The translations under genes were made by a program, and so were the position numbers. Of a DNA stretch of 64,000 nt, positions 9,961 through 23,396 are shown piece after piece. The stretch is from Rhizophagus clarus (taxonomy: Eukaryota > Glomeromycota > Glomeromycetes > Glomerales > Glomeraceae). Position 1 is the first letter of the stretch. Every line of letters begins with the position of its first letter. The notes beneath the pieces are model-generated. The model saw only the letters and a program-made list of their open reading frames with translations. It ran no database searches and was not told where the DNA came from. The DNA is taken from the NCBI GenBank assembly GCA_015698045.1, contig BLAL01000016.1, positions 62,001 through 126,000 of the forward strand, read 5' to 3'.

Positions 9961-11906
9961 GGGTTTTATTTTTTATCGCACCTGTGATATATCACATGGG
10001 TTACACTACCAAATTTTATTGGTGGAAATTTTATGCCATGATTCTGCAGTACAAAACATGATGTACGATTTTAAAAATTTTTTTAAATCTTCCTAAAGAA
10101 AACCCATTCTTTTGTTTATTTTTCAGAAAAATAAATGCAGATTTCAGTAACTTTGAACTTGTAAGTATTCCCTGATTTTTTTTTATTTTTATGATTTGAG
10201 AATGCTACTAATATTCCTTTTTCTTTCTTTTTTAAGATAGGTTTGGTTAGTGTCTTTGTAAATATTTAGGTAGATAAGTATTTATTTAGTGAAATAAACT
10301 TTAAGAAACATTTAACTAACATTTTTTTTGTTTATTTTTGTAAGTTTTAACTTCTTTAACCATTTTAGAATATGGATCAGAAGTATTAACTAGTAAGTAT
10401 ACAGATTATAATTATCTGTTGAAATCAAACCAACTGGAACAATATTCTAAACTATTAATAACAAGTAAAATAATATAAAATAGCGTAGTTAGAAATTTAC
10501 AGTAGATAGACTTTTATGTAATATAATATATACATACTATATATGCTAAATAAATAATAATTTTCTTAAATAGTATTTGTTACTAGATTCTTTTATGCTT
10601 TTTCATAACATATTTACTAATCTTATCTTACAAGATTTTGCATCCAACTAAAAATAAATTAGCAAAACTTATAAAATCAAAACAGAAACATTTATCCTTA
10701 AAAGTTCCTTTCATAAAAGCTGAAACTTATATAAATCAAAAAGAGAAACATTAACATGTTTTAATGGCAAAATTTTTTTGGTGAATTACCATTCAATACC
10801 TACAAAAATAAATGAAAAAAATATTAGTTAAATGTTTCTTGAAGTCTATTTTGTTAAAAAACATTTACCTATCCATATATCCACTCTATAGAAATTAAAC
10901 CTACAAAAATAAACTAAAGAAATATTAGTTAAATGTTTTTGAAGTCCATTTTACTAAATAAACACTTATTCACTTGAATATACCTGAATATTTACAAAAA
11001 TACTGCAAAATACCAAATCTAAGCCTATTCTAAAAAAAAAAGGAAAAGAAACGTTGGTAGCATTTTCAAATCATAAAAACAAAAAAAATTAAAGCAAATA
11101 TTTACGAGTTTGAAGCTGACAAAATCTACATTTATTTTTCTGAAAAATAAATAAAGGAATAATTTCTTTTAAAAAGATCTAAAAAATTTTAAAATTATGC
11201 ATTATGTTTTGTATCACAGATATAGTTATTTTTAAAATTCAATTAGCAAATCTGAAATCTGAAATTACTAAATTACGTAAATATATAATTAATTACATAA
11301 ATCTGTAATTATACACTCTAAAATTCTAAAATTTGTATAACAGTACAGAAGTATGAATATTTTCAGATTCAGTAATCCATTTTTAACAATTTTATTCTCA
11401 TTTTATTTGTCTCATCAAGATAAATCTAATGATATATATTGCAACTTTCTAACATCAATATTGACAGAATTATCTTACTATAAATATTTAGTAATTATTG
11501 GTGTCAGAGCATGATCCAGTGATTGGATTTTTATGTTCTTATTATTATTAGATTCATCTTAATAAGACAAATCAAATGATAATAAGATTATCAAAATTGG
11601 ATAACTAGTTGCAGAGTTATGGTTTACTAAATTTTTAAATATGATTCAATCAAAATTTAGGTTAATTTTAACCAAATATTTTTGTAATACGAAATTAAAT
11701 ATGGAATTTAAAATTAAATATAGAATTTGGATCTTTTTTAATAAATCACTTAATAATTATAGAATTATAGAATTATATAATTCTATAATATAAAAATAAT
11801 TTTGAATACAAGTATAATTATAGAATCATGACACAAAATTTTTACTAATAAAATTTGGTAGCATAACCTATATGATATGTCGCAGGTGCAATAAAAAATA
11901 AAACTC
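9961..11906. mobile_element. 1.95-kb fold-back DNA element with about 400-bp inverted arms
   Basis: The left end GGGTTTTATTTTTTATCGCA and the right end (reverse complement GAGTTTTATTTTTTATTGCA) start inverted repeats. They continue through ACTACCAAATTTTATT, CAGAAAAATAAATG, TTTTTATGATTTGA, GCTACTAA and AACATTTAACTAA to about 10370 on the left and about 10880 on the right. Identity is roughly 80%, so the element is old. The flanks end and begin with TA, fitting a TA duplication (Tc1/mariner-like, uncertain). No transposase frame is visible. The right arm is interrupted by about 580 bp (entry at 11240) and has a degenerate direct repeat of about 100 bp (10799-10899 and 10900-10990). Confidence 0.68.
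11240..11825. mobile_element. Insertion in the fold-back's right arm, with palindromic-core sequences
   Basis: The two arms of the surrounding fold-back align up to ...GTTTTGTATCACAG on one side and TCATGACACAAAAT on the other. The roughly 580 bases between them have no counterpart in the left arm. The insert contains two sequences like the palindromic core of the 6291-6586 element: near 11409-11435 (GTCTCATCAAGATAAATC) and near 11537-11581 (TTAGATTCATCTTAATAAGA). I could not define clean ends or a target duplication. Confidence 0.5.
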
Positions 11907-12952
11907 TATAAAAATATAAAAATTTTTAAGATTTTTATAAAAATTTAAAATTTTCTAGTTAAGAGAAATATTCTAAAAAAAATATGTATTTATTAATTTT
12001 TTAAATATATTAAAAACATTGCAGTTACACAATATTATATTTAGAGGACCTTGGACATTACTGATACAACTCATAATCATGAAAAAAAGCAAATTGATGT
12101 GAAATTTAGAAGTTAAAAAACATGTGTTTTGCAATTTTCTTGTCAACCAGTGATCCAAATTGGATGATCTTTTTTTAAAATGTAGCTCTCAATGAGATCT
12201 ACAAAATAAAAAAACGTTTATCGCAATTGGTTGAATAGATGGCGAGATATCCTTAAAAAACTAAAAAAGCAAATTGACTTAATTTTGAGAAAAATGGATA
12301 AAAAAAAATGTGAGTTATTTTAGTAATGTCTATATTTAGTCTACCTGTATAAATAAATCTTTAAATTGTGTAATCTTAATTTTATTGATCTAAAATATAT
12401 AAATCAAAAAAACAATTTTATTTCTTATAAAAATTGTATTTTTTGTATTTAAAAAATATTATATAAAATTTTAAAAAAGAAAATTTTACTTCTTATAAAA
12501 ATTTAGAAATTTTAAATTATAAATATTTTTAAAAAAAAAATTTGTATATCAATCATTTAATTTTGATCAGTATTTATATTAATTTTGGTCAATCATTTTT
12601 ATATATAAAATAAAAATCATTAACAAGTAATTTTCATTAACTAAAAGTTCATTATAAATTAAATTAAAAAATAAAATAGCAAAAAATATTTATACTGACA
12701 TATATATTAATACAAAGTATAATATTTTATTTATATTTATTAATTTATAAAATTAAGAATTAATTATTCTTTAACCTTTAGTTAATGATAAAAAATTTTA
12801 AAAACCATTATAAAAATAATCAGATAGATAATACTATAAAATATTTGTAATAAGAAATCATTTTGATCATTTTGATTTTAGAGGTCAAAATTAATCAATT
12901 TTGGTTTCATGTATAATTATATTTATTTGTAAGTTTCAATTATATTTCAATA
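11907..12952. other. AT-rich intergenic stretch
   Basis: No supported gene. A 61-codon frame on the minus strand (11973-12158) has no family features. Confidence 0.5.
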
Positions 12953-13654
12953 TATATGATTAGTGATGGGATTTTTTAATTTTTAACTTAATAATTATTT
13001 TTAATTTTAACTTAATAAGTACTTATTAGGTTAATAATTTAAATTAACATAGGACTTTTAATTTTTAAGTTAATACACTACCCTACAATAAATATTTAGA
13101 TTTTATAAATTTTACTTAGTAAAATATAGTAAAATTAATGATTTTCAGGATTCATAAAAGTTGGCAGATTTTCAGTAAAATCTGCCTGAAATTTTTTTAT
13201 TTTGAAGTCGATCAACTGTAGTTTTAAAGTATTAAAACAAAAAAAGAGTTTTTTTTAAACATAAGAAAATGTTCTCATTATAAAACATAGGTATCAATTT
13301 TTTTATATGTTTTTTGCATTTTTACATATAAAATTATTTTGTCTATTGTTTTATATATGAACATTTTTTTGTGTTTTAAAGATAGAATACTTCTAATTAT
13401 ATGTTTAAAAACTATAATTGATTGGCTTTCAAATAAAAAAATTTCAGATGAATTTTACTGAAAATCCGCAAACTTTTATGCAACCAAAAAATCATCAATT
13501 TTACTATGTTTTACTAAGTAAAATTTGTAAAATCTGAATATTTATTGTAGGGTAGTGTAATTAGTCTTAATAATTAACTTAATAAGTACTTAATAAGTAT
13601 TTATTAATTAAAAAAGATTTAAAATAATTTTTAAGTTCCATCACTATATATGAT
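12953..13654. mobile_element. hAT-type MITE interrupted by a second MITE
   Basis: The element 12961-13646 begins TAGTGATGG and ends with its reverse complement CCATCACTA, matching the hAT terminal rule (T/C, A, G/A, any, G). A perfect 8-bp duplication TATATGAT flanks it (12953-12960 and 13647-13654). Inverted similarity continues inward through AATAAGTACTTATTA. Without the nested 482-bp fold-back (13076-13557) and its TA, the element would be about 202 bp, typical for a hAT MITE. Confidence 0.8.
13076..13557. mobile_element. 482-bp fold-back MITE nested in the hAT MITE
   Basis: The ends are CACTACCCTACAATAAATAT and its reverse complement. Inverted arms of about 150 bases (roughly 85% alike) continue through TTTTACTTAGTAAAA, GGATTTTCAGTAAAAT and GAAATTTTTTTATTT. 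It is flanked by TA on both sides, pointing to a Tc1/mariner-type duplication. The CACTA start is superficially like En/Spm elements, but the adjoining triplets do not match, so a 3-bp duplication is not supported. No coding capacity. Confidence 0.8.
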
Positions 13655-14057
13655 TTTAGAGATTTTGGAAGGGATCCAAAATTTGGAATTTAGAAAATAG
13701 ATGCACATTCTGAAACTAAGTTTCAGTATATACTTAAACCTAAAAGATTTTAGAAGGTTTCAATTTCAAGCCTCATATTTAGCTTAAACTAATTTATGAT
13801 TACATAACTGTTCAGTATAATAAATATATGACTAATATATTAAAGCTAATCAAATCAAATTCAGATGCAATATATAGAAATTTATTATAAAAATTTATTA
13901 TATTTGGTATAAATAATTATAAAAAATCAGCCATTTTATAAACTTAAGTTTAATATATTAAGTGTTCAATATATATAAATTTGTTATATTCAGAAGCAAT
14001 TATAGTATAAAAGATTTAGATGTAACATTTCCTTTGATTAATATTATTTAAATTTTT
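13655..14057. other. AT-rich spacer
   Basis: Nothing recognisable apart from AT-rich sequence. Confidence 0.4.
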
Positions 14058-14209
14058 AATAATAAATACTATTTTTTTTTTTGGTGTTGAAAATGCACTT
14101 GTATTTATTAAATAAAAAGATAATATAAAATATCACTTCTATCATTCTATATACTATACTTCTAGTAAAAATACCAGTTCAAACATCCACTAAAATAATA
14201 AATACTATT
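14058..14209 (-). mobile_element. Short retroposed 3' end (SINE or truncated LINE), antisense
   Basis: A perfect 16-bp direct repeat, AATAATAAATACTATT, lies at 14058-14073 and 14194-14209. The roughly 120 bases between start with a T run (about 14072-14082), a poly(A) tail read backwards. Reading the minus strand, AATAAA lies about 20 bases before the A run and is followed by ACAAGTGCATTTTCAACACC. This is the footprint of a heavily 5'-truncated retroposon or retroposed transcript. Its parent family cannot be told from this window. Confidence 0.72.
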
Positions 14210-15278
14210 ATATATATTAATATATAATAAATATAATCATATTGATAAATATCACATAATTTTTAAATAAAAAAAAAAAAATTATATTAATTAAAATCCA
14301 AATATAATTTATATAATACATATTTAATATATATTTGAAAATAAAAATAAATAATAAATATATATAATAGATTAAATTTAAATTAAAAATAAAATACAGA
14401 TTATACTAATTTTATTATTTATTTATATTAATTTTGATTGGTAAATTATAATTAATTACCTGAAATTTTTTTGATTTATTATTATATTTATTTTATAAGT
14501 TTTCTTAATATATTAAAAAATATTAACTTTATATAAATATATATTGCAAATATAATAAAAATAAAATCTAATATAAATTATCACTGTTTTCAAAATGGTT
14601 AATGTTATTTATTTGTGATTAAATATTAAATATCAATATTCATCTAGTATTTGTCCATTTTTTGTCTAGTTTTCATCTGGTTTTCATCCTTTAGGTTTCT
14701 TTTTTTTTCTTCCAAATATAATAGTATCAACTATTTTGAAAATAGCGATAATATATTTTTTTATAATTTATTTAGTAATTATAAAATTTCTAATAATAAG
14801 AATTTAATTTAATAAATTTTAAATAAAAATGCAAGTAAATTTAAATTTTTTTTAATATAATCTAAAAAAAATAATTTATTAGTATTTTGAATTTTAATTA
14901 TTATTTACAAATATCAATTTTGGTTTTAATATTACTAATAATTTATTTAATATGTAAACTAGTAAATTGTATATAAAATTTATGCAAATATTAGAAATTA
15001 AATACTACAAAAATTACATAAAAATTATAATATTAAAAAAAAAATATTTATTGATTTGCAGAAAAAAAAATTAATTTATTAATAATTATACTAAAATAAC
15101 TAAATACAATTCTAAAAAAATGTCATTGAAAAACAATTTATTTTAAATGAAAACATGATCAATCAGATTAATTAACTAATTAATCAGAATAATCAGAATT
15201 GTATAAATTAAAATAACAAGTAATAATACAATAATAATATTAAAATTATCCTATACTACATATAATAATAATAAGTTT
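14210..15278. other. AT-rich intergenic DNA downstream of G-gamma
   Basis: Low-complexity A/T sequence without a supported gene or element. It marks the edge of the transposon-rich interval. Confidence 0.5.
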
Positions 15279-15592
15279 TTATGATATAAGACAACCACCA
15301 CAACTAATACCACCTTTAGTTACAAATGGATCAGCTGGTCCAGCTGGTCCCCATACTGAAGGAACAAGATAATCTTTGGTAGTTTGAACATATTTAATGA
15401 GCCTTTATTAATTTGGAAGAATTGAAATTAAAAAAATAAAATTCGAAATCGTGAATAAATACATTAGTCTTAAACATACATTGAACTTGCTTGAGATACT
15501 CTGACTCTTGGTAAATCCAACTGTTCACGAAGACGTTGATTATGATCAAGAATTCTTTGAAGTTTGTAATCTACGTTTTTTTTTGAAGACAT
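15279..15592 (-). CDS. Heterotrimeric G-protein gamma subunit (Ste18-like)
   Basis: A 78-residue protein from two exons, 15592-15480 and 15402-15279, joined over a 77-base intron (GTATGT...AAG). The sequence [28 protein letters not shown] is the G-gamma helix that pairs with G-beta. It is followed by [10 protein letters not shown], a fungal variant of the usual NPW region, and a C-terminal CLIS, a CAAX box expected to be prenylated for membrane anchoring. Length and layout fit fungal G-gamma proteins that act with G-beta in pheromone or nutrient signalling. It is head-to-head with the glutamate dehydrogenase gene, start codons 428 bases apart. Confidence 0.88.
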
Positions 15593-16020
15593 TATGTTTA
15601 TAATCCCTGAAACGTAAAATAATTATCAAAGTTAAGCTGTTAGCCAAAATATAATGTCTTGAAGGAAAAATACGGTAAAAGTTGTATTTGAATGTGCAAA
15701 TATCGAGCCTACCAATTTAAAGAACGATGAGGTTGAGTTAGCTGAGTTCTACTTTAAAGTGGAAAGTTGTTTAAATATGATGTTGTTTGTTTGTAGATCA
15801 CATAATTTTATTTGACATCCTTTCTTTTTTTAGTTAAAAGTACAGAACCAATTTTTTAAGTATTTTCCGCTGATGACGATCTTTGTAATACATTCTGTTA
15901 TAGATTTTCCCATCCGTGCTAAGTTAATGAATTCGCGTTTCATCTTCGTTTCATTTTTCGTTTTATGTTTTCGAATTCATATTAAAAAGGAAAATGCTCT
16001 CATCATTTCTCAATAACAAT
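15593..16020. promoter_or_regulatory. Shared upstream region of G-gamma and glutamate dehydrogenase
   Basis: 428 bases lie between divergent start codons. It is less A/T-extreme than flanking spacers and contains CG-bearing patches (GTCTACG, CATCTTCGTTTC). I cannot point to a definite TATA box or binding site. Confidence 0.35.
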
Positions 16021-18292
<2,272 letters not shown>

Positions 18293-18431
18293 TTTAGTTA
18301 AATGTAAAAATAAAATTATTTATAATTAATAAATTTTAAATAACATTTGGAAAATCCTGTAAAAGCAAAAACCAACATGTATATTACAGCCTACTTACTT
18401 TAAGTCTCGTAAATAAATTATTATTTCTAAA

Positions 18432-18517
18432 CGACCGTGGTAGGGTTTGAACCTACGACCTTCTGCTTACCCAAATACAACCGGAGGCAGACGATCTATC
18501 CACTGATCTACACGGCC
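18432..18517 (-). tRNA. tRNA-Arg(CCG) with a 13-base intron
   Basis: Read on the minus strand the cloverleaf closes. The acceptor arms are GGCCGTG and CACGGTC (one G-U pair), the D-arm is GATC...GATC, the anticodon stem is TCTGC/GCAGA, and the T-arm is GTAGG-TTCAAAC-CCTAC. The anticodon loop CTCCGG...A gives CCG, reading Arg CGG codons. A 13-base intron (18480-18468, TTGTATTTGGGTA) sits one base after the anticodon, the canonical site. Without it the body is 72 bases plus a discriminator G at 18432. Internal A and B boxes (GGTTCAAACC) should drive Pol III. Confidence 0.9.
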
Positions 18518-20014
18518 ATGATACCATTATGTTTTTGATTATTATTTTATGAATATTGAAAAATTACTTTCTTACCACTTCGATAATGTAGAACAGAAAT
18601 GGTTTCTTAAATATATATTTCAAAAAGTACAATATTTCATAATTTTTAGTCCTCTGATTAGATCTCACAATAGGTTTACCTATATAAAACACAAAAAAAA
18701 TATATAAACTTATTTAAGTAACAAACCTAATTTAAATTATTATAAAAATCATTGTAAAATGCAAAGATTTCTGGCAGAAAACCTTAAATTCAATAGATTT
18801 GAATTAACATGACTTAAAATTAAAATCTCGAATAAAATTTTTTTTTTTTTTAAAAAAAAAAAATTGCAAGTTCAGCCCTATACAGTCGTCCGAATCACAC
18901 CCATTTTTTATCCTGAGGTGTGATTTTATGAAATTGAAGATAAATCGAGTTGCTAAATATTTGATCTAATTCTTTTAAGTGTTATAAAATTATTGCTAAA
19001 AATCTTTTATAAAATAAGTTGTAGTTAATTCAAGCACAGAATCATTGTTAATTGAGGCTATCCTATACATTATTGTTAATTTTGCGCACTATTGTCGGAC
19101 CGCTGTAAAGTAGATATGGATAATTGATTTCCCTAATAGTGCAAGAGATATATCTCAAATTTTATGGTAACTATTTATAATGCTCTAAATAATTTCAATA
19201 TAATGAAATAAAATTTAAAATAACGGATTATAAAAGCGCATAATTTTACAAAGCTTAGACATCAGCAATCTACGGAAAGGAAAGGAAAGAATTATTCATT
19301 TTCTTGTGTAAATTATCCTAGATTCATTTTAATAATATATCTGTTTAGGATAATATAAAATAGACTTGGAGTTTAAATTATAAAAAGATCTTCGATATTG
19401 ATTTATTCAAATGTTGTGACTTTGATCTCTTCTTAACAATCAATTTAAACGTTAAAAATTTAAGATCTGAACATTAAATACGTAACCAATATTATATTCT
19501 TGATTAGATACCAAGTTTTTATTAAAAAAAAAAAGATCCAAAAGAAAATTTTTTGAATCGTTCTTTAACGCATTCATTGACTTACAACGATATTATATTG
19601 TTGTGTCACTTCGCATTTGTATTGGAACAGAAAATACTGGCTAGTTAAACATTTTTAAAATTTTTAAAATTGCTAAAGTGGATAGCACGTATTACAGTAT
19701 ATGCATATACGACAATGCAATAGTAAATTATTTAAATAATTAGTTAATTTCTTAACTGCGCCTTTTACAAAAATGAAATCTGCGATTTGAAGTTTCTGCT
19801 CTCCAAAATTTATAGCGGCAAGAATAGTGCATCCGGATAAGTATACGAATAAATGATCTTTATAATTTATATTTGTCTCTAACTGCAAACATTCTTTAAC
19901 ACCTTTAGTTATTTAACATATTTGAACGCTTCTATTAGCGAATAATTTATTTAAAGGAAATCTTACACATGGAAAAAGTCTCAAATTGTTATTTTTGTTT
20001 TTTAACATTGAATA
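18518..20014. other. Gene-poor stretch after the tRNA, with one possible MITE
   Basis: No convincing gene. At 18883-19105 a 223-base interval begins CAGTCGTCCGA and ends TCGGACCGCTG (about 80% inverted match). TA lies on both sides, so it may be a decayed pogo/Tc1-like MITE. The remainder is AT-rich with short chance frames, such as 19673-19888 on the minus strand. Confidence 0.4.
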
Positions 20015-20272
20015 TTGAAGCACTCTATCGACATAATCACTCAAAATGTTATTGCTGAGACTAAGACCAAACAAGAAATTCCTACAACTACGACTACGAC
20101 TATAACTACAACTATAATAACTACTACTGCTACATGCGCCGCTGGTCAACCTTGCAAACCCCTGAGGCGTGCTGCAATCAGCCTTGTAGTACGGACTACT
20201 TCATCTTTTACTTGTTTCAATCCATTCGCTTGATTCCATTATATGCAATATTATTTATAATTCATGATTATT
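20015..20272 (+). pseudogene. Possible relic of a Thr/Cys-rich small secreted protein
   Basis: A Thr-rich run (PTTTTTTITTTIITTT) leads into ATCAAGQPCKP. If the reading frame shifts by one base at the C run near 20159-20162, the text continues PEACCNQPCSTDYFIF and then a hydrophobic end up to a TGA near 20270. Together this looks like a cysteine-rich domain after a Thr-rich linker, but the upstream frame lacks a proper ATG and a signal peptide. I do not recognise the family. An intron or chance composition could explain it equally well. Confidence 0.22.
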
Positions 20273-20639
20273 GACCTAATTAATTAGATTACATTTTATT
20301 AATTTCCTGTATAGGAATCCACTCCGACATCCTTTTGTACTATTATTTTAATTTGTATCTTTTCATGTAATATTTCGATTATGATATACAATACCTGCAT
20401 TATATGCTTGCAAAATTTATCTATTGCCTACGTAATTCGCGAATGCCAGTTTGGAAAGTATCATGCGATAGTGAATCGAAATCACGCTTGAACATTTATT
20501 TATAGTAAATTGGGTATAATATTGGGAGAATCTGTATCAATTAAGTCACTGAAACTTTTTCCATAATTATTTATTGCACAAACAAAAGGTCATCATAATA
20601 TGTATTCGAAGTTCATTGGAATCAGAAAACTTTCTTAAC

Positions 20640-21206
20640 ATCCTATTTGATTACACTGAAATGGCTGATCACCAGTATGTCTCCTCTTGTAACCGCTAAA
20701 ATTTTTCACATTCAAGATAATTACAAGTGTATGGTTGTCCATAACGTGTCTTGATAAATCACTAGACTGATAATACAGCCCGGATACTTATATTTGTAGG
20801 GTTTTTTTCCTGTATGAACTGCTAAATGCCTCATTAATTTATTAGAGTAACAGAACTTTTATTACATCCTAATTGATCATATCTAAAAGATTGTTCACTT
20901 AAATTATAATTTGTCGAATAAATGGAGTGTCAACTATACGAGTTTTGATCTTTTTTGAAAAATCATCACTAAAAGATCTTTCATCATATATTACATGCTT
21001 TTTCAAATTAACATGTCGATTGGATTTTTTTTTCACAATTAATAACCTTACCAATGAATGATTTTTCATCGGAATGAGTCATATTATGTATTTTAACTGA
21101 ACTTCCAGAATCAATTTTCTTCATCATACTGCATTAAAATACCTTCCCTATTTACGTCCTCATCATACATTTCAACATCTGAATTAAAGATTTCTGCATC
21201 TTAATA
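20640..21206 (-). pseudogene. Decayed C2H2 zinc-finger gene
   Basis: Minus-strand reading gives scattered remains of a C2H2 protein: MRHLAVHTGKKPYKYKYPGC (a finger end, a TGEKP-like linker and the start of the next finger). Near 21130-21205 lies an acidic segment, DAEIFNSDVEMYDEDVN. The acidic segment resembles the N-terminus of the intact zinc-finger gene at 26975-28429 (DAEILDSDVD). Frames are interrupted many times. It is probably a dead paralogue of the zinc-finger genes 3-7 kb downstream. Confidence 0.6.
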
Positions 21207-22032
21207 AAAAAACGATTTTTAATCCATAATTTTTTTTAGCACATACAAAAGTATAATTAAGAATGGAAACAAATTAATGAAATACCGGAATTATAATTAT
21301 CTGCGTATTTTGCAAGAATAAAAAAAAAATATCGGTTTATTCATTTCATAAAAAAATTAAAAAAGGACAATATTATTTTTTTTTTAATAAAAAAAAAAAA
21401 AATATTTTCGGTCTTCGAATTTGACTTTTTATGGATAGAATGCTTGTCTTTTTTCTATAGTAAGATGTGATCAGATGAATATACATGATAAAAAAATCGA
21501 AGTACGATTTGGTCGATCAATGATGGTCCCACAGAACTTCAATCAATTGGATCAAGGGGAAAAGGAATTAAGCGAATCTGTAAGAAAAGGCTTTCCCTAA
21601 TAACAATATCACTTTTATTACATGTATGACTTAATTGTAACCTGTTCATCTTATTTTTTTTTTTTTAAAAAAAAAATGCAATGTCGATGAAGAAAATTGA
21701 TTAGATTTGACCTTGATTAGCAAAACTCTATTTTAGTATAAATAAATTTGAAAAACTTAATGATTTATTGCTATTTCAAAAAGGCGTCAGCAGGAATCAG
21801 TGATTTTTCCAAAGTTGAATAAATTTTGATCAGCATCTGTGGACAAAGATTAAAGATTTAAAATCCAAGATCATAATAAAGCCGTGGATTTATGTCAAAT
21901 TCCATTTATCCAATTAGATTAAACCCTTTTCTTGATAATCTTCGTGATACAAATACAATTTTAAATTTAAACTCTAAATATAAAAAACTAATATTCATGT
22001 TGTATTCCATTTGATTTAATTCATAATTCATA
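21207..22032. other. Upstream region of the S1/P1 nuclease gene
   Basis: AT-rich spacer with long A and T runs near 21310-21420 and 21650-21680. No gene seen. The last few hundred bases must hold the nuclease promoter. Confidence 0.4.
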
Positions 22033-23396
22033 ATGAACATTTTCTGTTTCTTCATTATTTTATTTTTATTCATTAATAATGTTTTATCTTACGGATATGT
22101 AGGTCACCAAATTACTGCATCTATCGCTCAAAAGTTCCTCTTACCAAAAGTGAGGGAACATGTACGAGAACTTCTTCCTAAAAGTGCAAACGGAAATCTA
22201 TATCCGTAAGTTAACCTTGAAATGAATAAATAAATGAAATTACTTTCAACCTTCTCATGAATTTTTTTTTTTTTTTTTTAGCATCGCGGCATGGGCTGAT
22301 CGAGTAAAATATCAACCAAAATATAGATTCACTTCTAGGATGCATTATGTTTCTACTCCACGTGATAACCCCCCAGATAATTGTCTTATTAAATATAGAC
22401 CAGGAAGGGTTGATATATTAAATGCTATACATAATTATACTAATCGTTTGGATCCAAAAAGTAATTTGGATTTTTGGCCTAGAGCTGAAGCATTAAGATT
22501 TCTTGTTCATTTTCTTGGAGATTTACACCAGCCTTTACATTGTGAGTATAAATAAAGAGAAAGGAAGAAAATATGTGTACTTGAACATACAATTTTAATA
22601 ATGTAATTATTATTATTATTATTATAGTAACAGGAAAGCGTAGAGGTGGAACTGGAGCAAGTGGTAAATAATTAAATTATAAATTATTCTAAATATTTGT
22701 ACATTATTAAAATTCTTAATAACTGAATCCATTATCTATTATTGAAATACAATAGCAATATTTGAAGGTCATAAAACATCTTTACATTACATATGGGATT
22801 CAAGATTAATTGATGTGAGTTATTAAATAATCTAATTATTATATATTGCATTGCATATGTTAATCTTTTTTTTTTTTTTTTCATAGAAACATATACGAGA
22901 ACTTGGATATAACTTTACATTTTCTGATGAAGAAAATTTTATTGCAAATAACTTTCATGATGGGCCATTTTTTGAACCATATGTTAAACATATTGTAAAT
23001 TTAATGAAAACAATTTGGAAACAAGAAGTAACCGAATGGGCCGTTTGTAATGAAGAAATGGAATATATTTTTGAAAAAGAAACTCAAGAATTATTTAAAT
23101 CCGATTTAATGTTATTTGAGAAGAATAATAAACAAACTCATTTTGGAGTAAATTTACGACAAAAAAAAGAAACATATTCTTTAAAGAAAAAACAAACTTC
23201 AGTTTCTTGTCCAGAATATTGGGCTGTTCCGTTAAACAGATTAAATTGTCAAGTAGTTTGGAATGATTATGTACCTGATACGGAATTGAGTGAAGGAGAA
23301 TATTATGAGAGAATTAAACGAACTAGAATTATTGAAAAATTATTAGCTATTACTGGTATTAGAATCGCTGCCGTATTAAATAGTTTGCTAGGATAG
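22033..23396 (+). CDS. S1/P1-type zinc nuclease, secreted
   Basis: Five exons (22033-22205, 22282-22541, 22628-22663, 22756-22814, 22887-23396) give 345 residues. S1/P1 enzymes are secreted trinuclear-zinc nucleases cutting single-stranded DNA and RNA and removing 3' phosphates. A signal peptide (MNIFCFFIILFLFINNVLS) is followed directly by YGYVGHQITASIAQKF. The zinc-site motifs can be traced: GH near the mature N-terminus, AAWAD, RMHYVST, LRFLVHFLGDLHQPLH and LHYIWDS. So all His and Asp ligands of the family appear present. The first mature residue is Tyr where the family has an almost invariant Trp. The usual GGN stretch is replaced by RRGGTGAS. The C-terminus ends with a hydrophobic helix that could be a membrane or GPI-type anchor. 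Confidence 0.88.

Noticed and set aside
13076-13080. CACTA terminus suggesting an En/Spm (CACTA) transposon
   Set aside because: The flanking triplets differ (ATA and TAA), so a 3-bp duplication is not supported; TA on both sides fits Tc1/mariner better.
19673-19888. 71-codon minus-strand frame
   Set aside because: No recognisable domain, no signal peptide and no linked exon; treated as chance.
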